From contig OZ199840.1 in NCBI GenBank assembly GCA_964304625.1, positions 8,494,001 to 8,558,000 of the forward strand: a stretch of DNA of 64,000 nucleotides, written 5' to 3'. Below are positions 48,756-59,359 of this stretch, in pieces (within the stretch, counting starts at the first letter, position 1; each line of letters starts with the position of its first letter). The position numbers and the translations under genes were made by a program. The notes beneath the pieces are model-generated. The model was not told where the DNA came from and made no database searches. It saw only the letters and a program-made list of their open reading frames with translations. The stretch comes from Kudoa neothunni. Lineage: Eukaryota; Cnidaria.

Positions 48756-51219
48756 TTTTTAATATATTAATTGTAGTTGGTCGCAAAAATCTCGGATTTA
48801 ATATTTTATTTTGTTTATTAAATAAGGATAATTTTTACGAAAGGATATAAAATCAGTCAGGTTGATTATTATTGGATTGTTTGGGTTAGTATATTTAACA
48901 ATACAATGGTTTCAAGTGATATATTACGATTTTTGATAAAGTAAAAAATATTAAGTAGTATATTATAAATTAAGATAATCATACTTTATGGTTCCGATTT
49001 CATTAATATCGTTTCAATTACCTTTAGATTAAATTAATTTAGTTTTATGTATTGCATCAGTATTTGTATACAACCGTTGTTTGTAACCTTAATGTATCTT
49101 AAAAAAATTAAAAATATAATTAAATGAATAATACCTATTCTACCTAATATAAAATACATGTCTACCTCATCAAAAGTTGATATTATTTTTCTTTATAATC
49201 TACTACTATCATTTTAATTCTAGTGTGATTACGTTATTACATATTTTGTTGTTTGTATTTTCTATTTTTTAGGTTATCCAAGGCCAGTGTGGGTCATCTT
49301 AATACAAAAGGAACGAAAAAAAATGATACTCACATTAGATCTTGTTTAATTTGCTAATCGTAATTACGCTAGTTAAATTGATCTATTGAGAGATGAAAAA
49401 AATTTATGAAAATTTCAGAAATTTCCAAATCAACACTAAATTAACTGTTAACCAAATGACTAATGAATCATCTCGTTTGTATTACTGATGGGATCCCGAG
49501 AACAAAGATATTTATTGCAATAAGGGGGATTTCTGATCCCGATAGAACGGTACACAGGCTCTCAGTTCCATTGTTGTAATTAGGATTGGAAAAAGTTATC
49601 AACAAAAAAGTCATAAATTATTCGACTGATTTGATTTTTAGAAAGTAATCAAATGTTATCACATTTCCTCTTTCTCTTCTCTTTAATATTTTCCCTCGTT
49701 TACATTTTTGAGTCAATTATGAACATCATTTTGTTGAAAAGCTTCAAAATTATATTATGTTAAAAGATTGCTATTTATTAAATATACTTTTTATAATACT
49801 ATCAGCTGATGAACAAGATAATCTGGTGACATTTCGAGAAATATTTTAATCAATAGGATTAAAAATATGAATTTTACTTCATTGGTCAGATAAATTGTTT
49901 TTCCATAACTTATAATAGTATTACCAATAAATATTAATTTAATAAGACAAATTTATTTATAATATTTTGCTCAAAAATATTGGGCATGTTATTTAAAATA
50001 ATAAATTTTGGAATAATCTAATTGTTCACTTTCATTAAGGATATCAATGAAAAAGTCATCAAAGTATACACTCGAAATATGTATATTTAATTTAAAAAAT
50101 TGATGAGACTTCGATTTTAACATTACATTATATAGGTAGAAATTTATTTATTAAATTTAGAAGTACTTTGTATTTATTATTGCGCACGCGCCAAACTTAA
50201 GTTAGGAACGCGTTCATGAAACCACCTTACAACTTTCTCATATGTAAAACGATGTGATCATTTCCTTACATCATAATGTAATGCTATTAGTGGAAATCTA
50301 ATTAAATGGAAAACAATATGTAGCGATTGTTACTAAAAATTATTTGTTGAAAACCCGAGTTTTATTTCCTAAACGGGATCTCGTTACATTCAGGCTATGT
50401 TAGCGCAATATACAGTCGTTCCTGGATACTGCGTATTTTTTGTTATTTCGCAATAAATCGAATCCCCTTTCCCTATGGTGTGCAAAATCCAGAAACGGCT
50501 GTATTTATATAGTATATTTTTTTATTTAAATAAAATTAACTAAGAATTATGAAATATAGAATATATCGCCAAATCCTTTTTTCTTCGCGCATGCGCAAAT
50601 ACTAAATTGAGTTTAATCGTAATTTCAGTACCAACAAAGAAAATACTAGATCTTTAATAATTCGGATAATGATTATTAGATTGTACTCGATACGTTAAAC
50701 TTAATTATATGCGTAACTAAAGTCTCAATGAGAATAATTTCTGACTTTTTTTTCAAAAACTATTAATAAACCTTACGATTAATTTTAATAAATTTAAAAA
50801 ATTGAATATTTTTTTATACTTCTCCGATTTTTCAACATATGTATTGTGTAGCATAAAATTACGAAATCCTCAAAAGATACAAGAGGATTCGGATATCCTT
50901 TACATAACAAGAGAGTGGTCAGAAAATGTCGGCCAAAATCTCACAAAAACAACATAATAAATAATCCTTCATTATTTCTTTAAATAAAGTATTCAATATG
51001 ATGTTTTTACGACACATATAACCCGATATGAAGTCATATAATGATTCTTTGTTTTAATTAGCAATGTTCCGGTACCCTCTTTTAAAACCTCGCTACCAAG
51101 TTTCGATTTTATTTTTATATACACCAATACCAAAAAAAACGAATATTTGTGGACAACTATATCGTGAAAAAATAATTCATTATTCAGACGATTGTAGCCC
51201 TTTTATTTTACTGCCCAGA
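48756..51219. other. Intergenic, no gene seen
   Basis: About 2.5 kb, AT-rich, without recognised genes. At 49525-49545 GGGGGATTTCTGATCCC is another small palindrome of the type found near piggyBac-like ends, without a terminus. No further structure noted. Confidence 0.4.
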
Positions 51220-51900
51220 CTATAGAATTCTCTTCCACATTATTAAGAAAAAGTTTTTTATGGGAGGAACTGCCACTTCTCTTGGGGTTTTTGAAAGAAC
51301 ATTCATCTTACTCATCTGCTCCACCAATAACTCAATATATTTCCATTTGTCGTCCAATTTCATTGATCTGGACAACGATATTTCTGCTGCCAATTTTTTT
51401 ACGTTCATCCGTAATCTTTGAATTGACAATTCAATTTAGTCATCTATATAATTTAAAAAGAGAATTCCGACACGCTCTTTTGTTTCATCATAGGTAACCT
51501 TATTAAGGTGAATTTTTACGAGGAAAAATACAAATATTTTCCACAGTGGCAGTTTAGAATGCTGAGAAATTCAGCCAACTCGCAAATTTTACTTATTAAA
51601 CAATAAGAATATCGGAAAAAACATATATTGATAATTTTTATTTCATATGAGATGCATCATTGTCCCACATATGCATTTTTTCTCTGAGGAAATCAGATAA
51701 AGATTTTGCAAACTTTTAATATTATAAATTGTATCTATCCCAAAAAATACATAATATATCATATTGATATAATTATTATTTTCTAAATCAAAGTTTTTCC
51801 ATTTATCGAATTTATGGCGGAAGTTTTCGACCAGAGTTCCCTTTTGTAAAGAATAGCCAAAAAATTATCGGTCCAGCTCGTTTGGGACTAATTTTCAATC
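51220..51900 (-). pseudogene. Coding-like remnant of unknown family
   Basis: Minus strand, reading downwards: about 51862-51655 gives FGYSLQKGTLVENFRHKF, DKWKNFDLENN and YYVFFGIDTIYNIKSLQN, ending at a stop. Further on, ETKERVGILFLNYIDD (about 51490-51440) and, to a stop at 51220, QRLRMNVKKLAAEISLSRSM followed by WKYIELLVEQMSKMNVLSK and REVAVPPIKNFFL. Amino-acid composition is protein-like, unlike the surrounding AT-driven frames, but the pieces are interrupted and I cannot name the family. It may be a decayed gene, a transposon part, or exons of an undetected gene. Confidence 0.35.
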
Positions 51901-52469
51901 ATTATCTATTAATATCAGCGAAATATAAATATTAAATATTTCAGACTCACAAATAAAACTAAACAAATTAATTATAATTATTATTATTAAACAAAATAAA
52001 TATATATATATTTATAATGGGAATAACTTTTCTTTATTTTTTATCAAAAAGCTATACTCCAAAAAACAAATATTTTGTATATATACGATTATATTTTTAA
52101 CTTTAGAATTATAATTTTGTTGTTAAATTTATGACCTTGTAGAAACATTACAAACGTTTTTTAGACAAAAGCTTGTTTACTCTCAATGAAAAATAAAGAA
52201 ATTGACGTATTTGTAGCATCCTGATTTGACCAGTTTAGATAAAAATGACTAATTTTCGCGTTTCAACAACAAAAAAATTTCATCGATCCAAAACAACTGA
52301 AATATCATCTATAATATTAGTTATTATAGATTTAATTCGAACTAAATTATATCTTAAACTAAAATATCAATAAATCAAATAGTCAGCTGTTTTAAGCTTC
52401 TTCTCTAGTGAAATCAGGTCAAAATTTAATCCAATATGTATTGTATTATTGGCCGGTTTACTACTACCA
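51901..52469. other. 3' flank of F6
   Basis: AT-rich non-coding sequence; no feature seen. Confidence 0.35.
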
Positions 52470-54226
52470 TTATTTCCTTGATACAAAGAAAATAGCAGCA
52501 ATTATCAGCACCAACAAGATAACACCAATAACTATTCCAACGATTGCTCCTTTTGAGATAGATCCACTGTTTGCAGTATCCTTCATTTTTGCAGCTCTCG
52601 GAAAACGAGAATCGTATAAGGCGCGACCATATAACCATTCGTTTTCTGGTTCCTATTAGCATATGTAAAATCCTCGAGGAATTGACTATGTTACACATAC
52701 CTTTATGGTGTATTTTAGTTTTTGTTTCTCAACAATGAAGTCCAAATAATTTAGATAGTATTGTAGCTCATAGCAGTTAGAGTGCCAATTGATAAATTCA
52801 GTCTTTTAATGAATGAATGAATAAATAAATAAATAAAACACAAAGACTATCTCACATACAGGGACTGTTTCTGATGGCTGATATGAGGCACATTTTGTGT
52901 TTAGATCGTTACGAAGTTCAGCTAAGGTTTTAACATTCGTTCTAATTTCAGCTACTGTTATTGGGAAATAAATCTAAAATATCTCATTCATTGTGACATT
53001 ACAATAAAAATCCCACAATAATATTAAGCTCAGATGTGAAAGCGTTCAGAGCGACAGGTTCGGTAACATTACATAAACTCTTGACTAGTTCTTTGTCTCT
53101 GTTAATATATGTTTCTATTTGGGATATGCAAGTTTCCTCAACAAACGTTGCTCCTTTGGTAAACGGATATAGTTTTATATGTTTGGATGAGATAGACGAA
53201 CACTCTTCTTCTTTTGATAGGGCCCAATAATTTATTACGATTCCTGCAGTATTACTAGTGCATTCGGCCGTTGTTGTTGGACTCTGAGGTATTTGAGCGC
53301 CCTATACGTACGGATTAATTATTCTCTTCCCCCTATTAATTACCTCTCCATCTATCTTAATTGTGGGTATTGTTGATAGCATCTCAGGCATAATGCTACC
53401 ACCAGCCAAGAATATATTTGTAGTTTCATTCCATATCATCTCCATTTTTTTAACTCCTTCAGTTATATTAGCCGATTCGGTGGTTGTATGGGCAAAAAAT
53501 AAAGTGTTTTCGTCCAATGATATAAATCCATCTGATTTGTTACTCAAATCCTGTCAAGGCAATCATTTTTTTCACACTAATAAAGGTTGCTTAAAAAAAT
53601 ACTGGATTTGATTTAATGGAAACATAAGTATATGCGGCTTCATCGGCAATATCTAGCAAGGTAAAGAATTCCTGGTCGGGAATGTTGGAACGTTCCTTAA
53701 ATTCTTTGTTTATCTTTGTCACATTTGAAGTGAAACTCGTTCCAAACTTTTCCCTTGGTTATATTATTAATTTATTATGTACAGATTATATTACTTTAAT
53801 GTTCTCCAGTAACCTCTGCCAATATATTCAAAGTGAATATATTTTGGTTCAACTTCCTTGAGAATTTCAATAAGCAGCACACGCTTAATACATGCTGTGA
53901 TATCGGTTTTGATGGAATCGAATTTAAAAAATGTGCTTAAACTATATTCTAAAACAACAATAATGCATTTTTTCACAAAACAACAATTGAGTAACCTTTC
54001 TCCGCACAACTATTATATGCCAAAAATTCTACTCTGGGAGATTTTTGCGAAAGGTTAAATGTGTATATGTAGGCTATCAAACCACTTGCTTCTTGATTTA
54101 TTAATACTCCGTACTAGTATCAAGAAATCAAGTTTTTTTGTAAATAGAAACCTATACTCTGGCATCGGATTCGGTTTTGACGCTAACCACAAAGTAAGCC
54201 AACAAAAGGGTTACCAGTATTCTCAT
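52470..54226 (-). CDS. F6: unrecognised membrane protein, paralogue 6, almost tail-less (9 exons)
   Basis: Function unknown. Exons: 54226-54158, 54113-53996, 53948-53795, 53753-53603, 53550-53344, 53301-53017, 52973-52860, 52802-52701, 52652-52470; 460 residues, open. Signal peptide MRILVTLLLAYFVVSV. Exon 2 reads YGVLINQEASGLIAYIYTF; exon 3 IHFEYIGRGYWRTLK; exon 4 DQEFFTLLDIADEAAYTY; exon 5 SDGFISLDENTLFFAHTTTE and WNETTNIFLAGGS; exon 6 has CTSNTAGIVINYWAL and NVTEP; exon 8 WHSNCYELQYYLNYLDF; exon 9 GRALYDSRFPRAAKMKD. The membrane helix (AIVGIVIGVILLVLIIAAIFF) is followed by only four or five residues (VSRK), whereas the others have 20-35. Most diverged member and the outermost gene of the array. 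Confidence 0.83.
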
Positions 54227-54246
54227 TTGTGTAGTGTTAGTAGAGC

Positions 54247-54270
54247 AGATTTTCTATTCGGTATATAAGA
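54247..54270 (-). promoter_or_regulatory. Shared upstream element of F6
   Basis: TATATACCGAATAGAAAATC, about 33 nt before the ATG; TACCGAA conserved, the rest drifted. Confidence 0.5.
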
Positions 54271-57200
54271 TCCTCGTATGATTAACAAAATTCTCTTAGG
54301 TTTTATAAATTGACGCAATGAGTATACATACCGTTCTCGCCCAAAATTGAAAATAGACAATTATAATTGTGAAAAATAGATAAAACTATCTGAATAATTT
54401 GTATTATGAATGACTTTATGTCCCAAGAATTTATTCATTAGTTTTATCCTTTAAACTAATAATCATGTGTTTGTTTCACCCTATCTTTCGTTGACAATGC
54501 AATTTTAAAATAACCAGAAAATAATTAATAAATTTATATGTATTAGCTTTTTATGTCTTTTCAGAATATAAAATTGATATTATTATGCCCGCCCAAAAAT
54601 AACTTCAACAGTACCATTAATGTAGTTCGTGATAATCCTAATGGCATAGTTGAATTATATTTTACCTGTCTTTATAATGAAATTCCAAAACTACTTTTTT
54701 ATTATACTTAATAATCCATACGTCTCCTTTAATTTCTATTTGGATGTTTATCAGTAATGAAATATTTTATTATTCCTTTTGACTAAAAAATTTTAATATA
54801 TTAACAGCCCCCTTAGGAAAAGGCGAGAAATACTCATTGGAAAAATTAATTTTATAAACTTATAATATTAATAGAATAAATGTAATTTTCCATATCACAT
54901 TGGAGCTCGTGATATATATTTCAAAATTTTAAAGTTCTAATGCAATCTTAATACGTCTTCTACCGTAAATTAATAGTATTCATATAAATTGAATGAAACT
55001 ATTTTATTAAAAATTAACCAATACTTAAAAAATAATTTTAGCTACTCACTTAACAATCAATTCAATCTAAGGCCAAATTATTCTTATTTACTGGCGCAAT
55101 TGCCCAGCTTTGCCTGGCATTGAGTGATGGAAAACTTTAACTTTTAATTTTGCTATTGAATGCAGAAATTTCACGAAGAGTTAATTTAATTGATGAGTTA
55201 AACCCTGGAATTTTTTTTCTATTTTAATTGATGCATTTTAAAGCTTTTTATTATTTATGTAATTGGATGATTTAGAAAAATAAAATTATGCGTGCATTTT
55301 TCAGTAAAATATAATGACCTGAATTTTATGAGAAATGTACTTAACGATAAAAAAAATAAAATCGATCTAGGATGAGTCAGAAACAAAAATATTTTTACTC
55401 CTTTTTTGCAATTTTATAAAGGAGGTTAATGAGATTTTAATAAGCTGTAAGTGGTAACTTACGTATTCATTATTTTAATATAATTTCCAGATTTTTAAGT
55501 AAATACTATCTTTTTTAACAATAATACTTCCTGGTTCAAAAATATACAAATTTTATTATTAAAATATAATTAAAACTAAAGTGTAAAGGTGTTTTTGGTT
55601 TGAAAAATTACAGCAATGCTTACATATCAACTAATTTTCTCGAAGGAATGCACCCTTTTAAAAAAAACGTACTGTTTGATTGCCCTAAAAAATTTCTTTG
55701 TATTGAACTATTTTTAAATTAACGAAAACTCTGTGAAAATATTGGTTAGATCGAATAGATCAATAATTTCTTATTAACTTACATGGGACGTATTGAGAGG
55801 AGACTGTGTTTTGTGCAAAAATTATTAAGAATATATATTCTTAAACTACGTATAGAAATAGAATGCGGTGTCTCATATTTTCATGCAAGTTTTTATCATA
55901 ATGAATTATTTTTAGCAAAAAGAAAATTATATAATGATATGAATATTAACCTCAAGGTCTGGGTGTAAGGAATAATTAGGTTACTAAGAACTTAAACATT
56001 ATTTAAAAAATTGTCTCATCAAATATAGAAACTTATCGAATTAGTTATGCCAGCTGTTTTGCAAGAAAGTTTAGGAAAACCAAAAAATGAGTAAAAACTT
56101 ATCAAAAAGACGAATATAGTATTAATCTCAATCGATCTATTTGATAAAAAGAAATTTTTATTTAAGAAGTTATCACAAAAATTTAATTAATTGAAAACTC
56201 TACATACATCACGCATCTTACATTGTTTTTAGAATGCTTATAGAACTATCAAATTATTCCAACTTGGCGACCACTTAAATCTCGAATTATGTGTCTTATT
56301 CAAAATGATTATAATCTTTTTTGCTTAAAATGTATCTTCAGTGTTTGAAAAATGAAAATATATCCTAAATAATCTGGTTATGCTTCAAATAAAAGGGGGA
56401 CTGCAACAACTCTTGTAAATATGACGTTAATAATTTTATTAGTCTTAAAATTACTCCAAAAGGCATACTTAATATTTTTAAATTATTCTATACCATAAAA
56501 AGCAGATTCTATTTGTGTATAGTAAGTAAAAGTTCATTCTAATTGATTATCACTCTGAAATGAACAAACATCAATATTATTCGGGTATTTTTTAATCTGA
56601 TATTTGAATATACAACCAGAAAATTCCATACTTCTGATAACGATATTGATTATATTTATACTTCTAAGTAAGTGAACGATTTTTATTAATGGTATCATCT
56701 GCTCAAATACAAATCAAAAGTTGTATTTAAAAAAATTTTCTCCATGTCACATGCTTACTGCTTCAAACACAAACAGACACTACTACTTTATATATATATA
56801 TATATATATATATAATACAATAGATAAACCAATTAATAGATACAAGTGTTGATTTTGAGGCGTCACAAGGAAGTCATTAGCTTAACTGATAAAAAATTAT
56901 TGAGAATTTTCAATTGTTTTCGCTCCCACCAGTTCAATCCACTTTTTCACATGTAGATCAATTATGCATATTATCTCCCCATGAGAATTTATATTAATTT
57001 TGAACCGAACAATCGTTATAATGTTAAAACAACTAGTCTCTATGATTATAATAATATTCAAGGCAGATCTTGCTTTTACATCCAAGATTTTAATTGTTTC
57101 AACTTTAGAGTTTATTTTTTAGGCTAGATATTTTTAATATTTTGTAAATTCAACTTTTGGGGTAGAGTTATAAGTTTATATCCATCAGTTGATGTATAAG

Positions 57201-58197
57201 CCATAATTTTCGTAGTTACAAAAATAAATCATTACGCGCGGATGATAATAACGAACGACACGTAAAATACATAAAAATTATTAATAATGCAATTTATCTA
57301 AAGTCCAATTGAAGTACTATGCTATTATTGTTTGAAAGCTAGAAGATTATATGTTGAATTTTCTTGATATTAACTTTTATATTTTTAATGCGGTATTGAG
57401 TACAGCCCATAAATTATTGTTGAATTTACGAACATAAATAAGTATTAATGTAAATAAATTTTTATTATAAATATTATTTAATTATTATTAAATACGAATT
57501 CACACTTTTGTAATAAGTAATGTATTGATGAATAACTTTGCAACAAAATTTGATAATAAATATTCTGTAAAGCCAAAATATTCGCTTGGAAAAATACATA
57601 AACTAAAAAAATAATAGATAAATAATAATAGTTATTTTAACTGTCTCAAATATACTCTTAGTAGAGAAAGTCAAGGTATTTAGTTTCTACATATTAGAAA
57701 AATTACTTTAACTTTGCTTAAATTTAGGCTCTTGTCAATAATTAAAATAAAACCTTGTCATTAATTGATAACAATTTCTAGGCTAATAATCTTAAAAATG
57801 TTTGAATTTTCGATGATTATTTTCGTTCGATATCATTGCGACTATGTGCGACTACATTCGAATATATTATTAACCAAAATTTCGAAATTATTATCTTAAG
57901 CTATTTATTGATTCACGCTATTACATGATTTTATAAAAATCATCCGTGAAAAATTATTAACGTAGAACATAAAAATCATAATTTTCAGATACCTCAAACC
58001 TTCCACTTCACCATGACCAAACCTCATTATATTCATTTGAGTCTGAACTAATTATTTTTAATATTAAACTATATAAATTTATTGAATATTTTTCTGATTA
58101 TTTTGAGTATTGAGCAAAACCAATGTTAAATAATAAACATCAAGAATGTCGCGCGCACACAAAAATATCAAAAATTAAATAGCGAAATATGTGTTGG
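54271..58197. other. Long non-coding stretch
   Basis: About 3.9 kb of AT-rich sequence with only short, low-complexity open frames (for example 55783-55968 plus, 56897-57085 minus), which I do not support as genes. Contains a (TA)n run. No transposon ends recognised. Confidence 0.4.
56789..56814. repeat. (TA)n microsatellite
   Basis: Uninterrupted TA run. Confidence 0.9.
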
Positions 58198-58716
58198 TTA
58201 TGACTAGAGGCTGTAATTTTCGACGCCTACTTTTAAAAATTTCGACGTTTTTAAATCTGCGCAGGCACGGTATAAAACTATTATCACGCTTAACGTCAAT
58301 GTCAATAAAATAATCATAAATATAATTTTTTTATATAAATATAATATTTGAAGTATTATCATTGGTTCAAACACTTGACTTACTTTATAACGTTTGAGAA
58401 ACTTATTTCCACGATTGTAGGTGATAGGGGGGGGGCATGCACCAAATCTTGGCGCAACCTAGACACTAAAGAATACTTTGATTTATTTATTCTCCAAAAT
58501 CCACGCCATGCCATGCCATGACTTATCATCATTTTATCATTTGTATGGGGTGACAGTCTCAACAACTCTTGCCGTGGAATTTCTCGTTGATCGACGTTAA
58601 CAAATTTTGGGGTTAATTTCCTCATTTAAATCTGTTTATTCGGCCATGTATAATTGTCAATTCGTCTTCTTTTTCTGTCCGTAATAAAGTGGAAAAATTA
58701 CAGCCTCTAGTTATGA
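58198..58716. repeat. TIR repeat, copy B, with target duplication TTATGA
   Basis: Inverted ends CTAGAGGCTGTAATTTT (58204) and its complement to 58710, flanked on both sides by TTATGA (58198-58203 and 58711-58716). The interior, on the minus strand, has an open frame of 81 codons (58625-58380) with MRKLTPKFVNVDQREIPRQE, HGMAWRGFWRINKSKYS and RQDLVHAPP. It matches the interior of copy A near 1.3-1.5 kb at DNA level. A G9 run lies at about 58429. A small transposon or cassette with a relict gene of unknown kind. Confidence 0.65.
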
Positions 58717-59359
58717 CGTTGACCTTCAAAGTTTACATTATAAATGTCATTTAAACGTGATTATCCCACATTTTTCATAAAAAAAACTCTTTACGCACAC
58801 AATTAAACATTTTATTAACAGGTTAGCAATTTCACATTTACTCACCAAACATTCTAGACATATCCATTAAATATTTTCTAATTATCTTTAGTTTCATGAA
58901 TAATTCAAACGCATGCACTTAATCATTCCACTGTGTTCAATCAGTAACTCAAACGTTGTTATTAAGTATATCACATCGCGTAAACTTCGCCAACTTCAAT
59001 AATGTTCACATTAAGTATTAACCATTATCATTAAATAGCAAAAGAAACTAACTTTGCAAATCTGTCCACACCGCTTTTTTAATAAATATTCACATCTGAG
59101 GGATTAATGGGTTTTGGGGGTAGAGATTTTAATCCTGTTACTAGACTAGTGTGTTTAATTATTAGTACGCTTATTAGTCGAAGTGATCGAGAAGATTTAT
59201 TAGATTTAACGATAACCGATATTTCGTAATACAGAATATTTAAAAATTTGTAAATAATGCGTAATTTAGCCGGACAGGTCTTGAATGAGCAACTTAACGT
59301 GTATAAAACGAGTAACATAAAATCACACCTGACGCGCGCACGCAGCTTAATCGATAATT
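58717..59359. other. Region upstream of Nup50
   Basis: No gene called. Should include the Nup50 promoter and 5' UTR; the last 30 nt before the ATG are GC-richer (ACGCGCGCACGCAG), unlike the surroundings. Confidence 0.45.

Noticed and set aside
21444-54226. F family as histidine acid phosphatases or plexin-domain proteins
   Set aside because: Size and type I topology fit loosely, but the signature motifs (RHGxRxP and HD; nidogen-type or plexin Cys patterns) are absent.
58380-58625. 81-codon minus-strand open frame as a host gene
   Set aside because: It lies wholly inside an inverted-repeat unit that has a second copy at 1.1-1.7 kb, so it belongs to the repeat.
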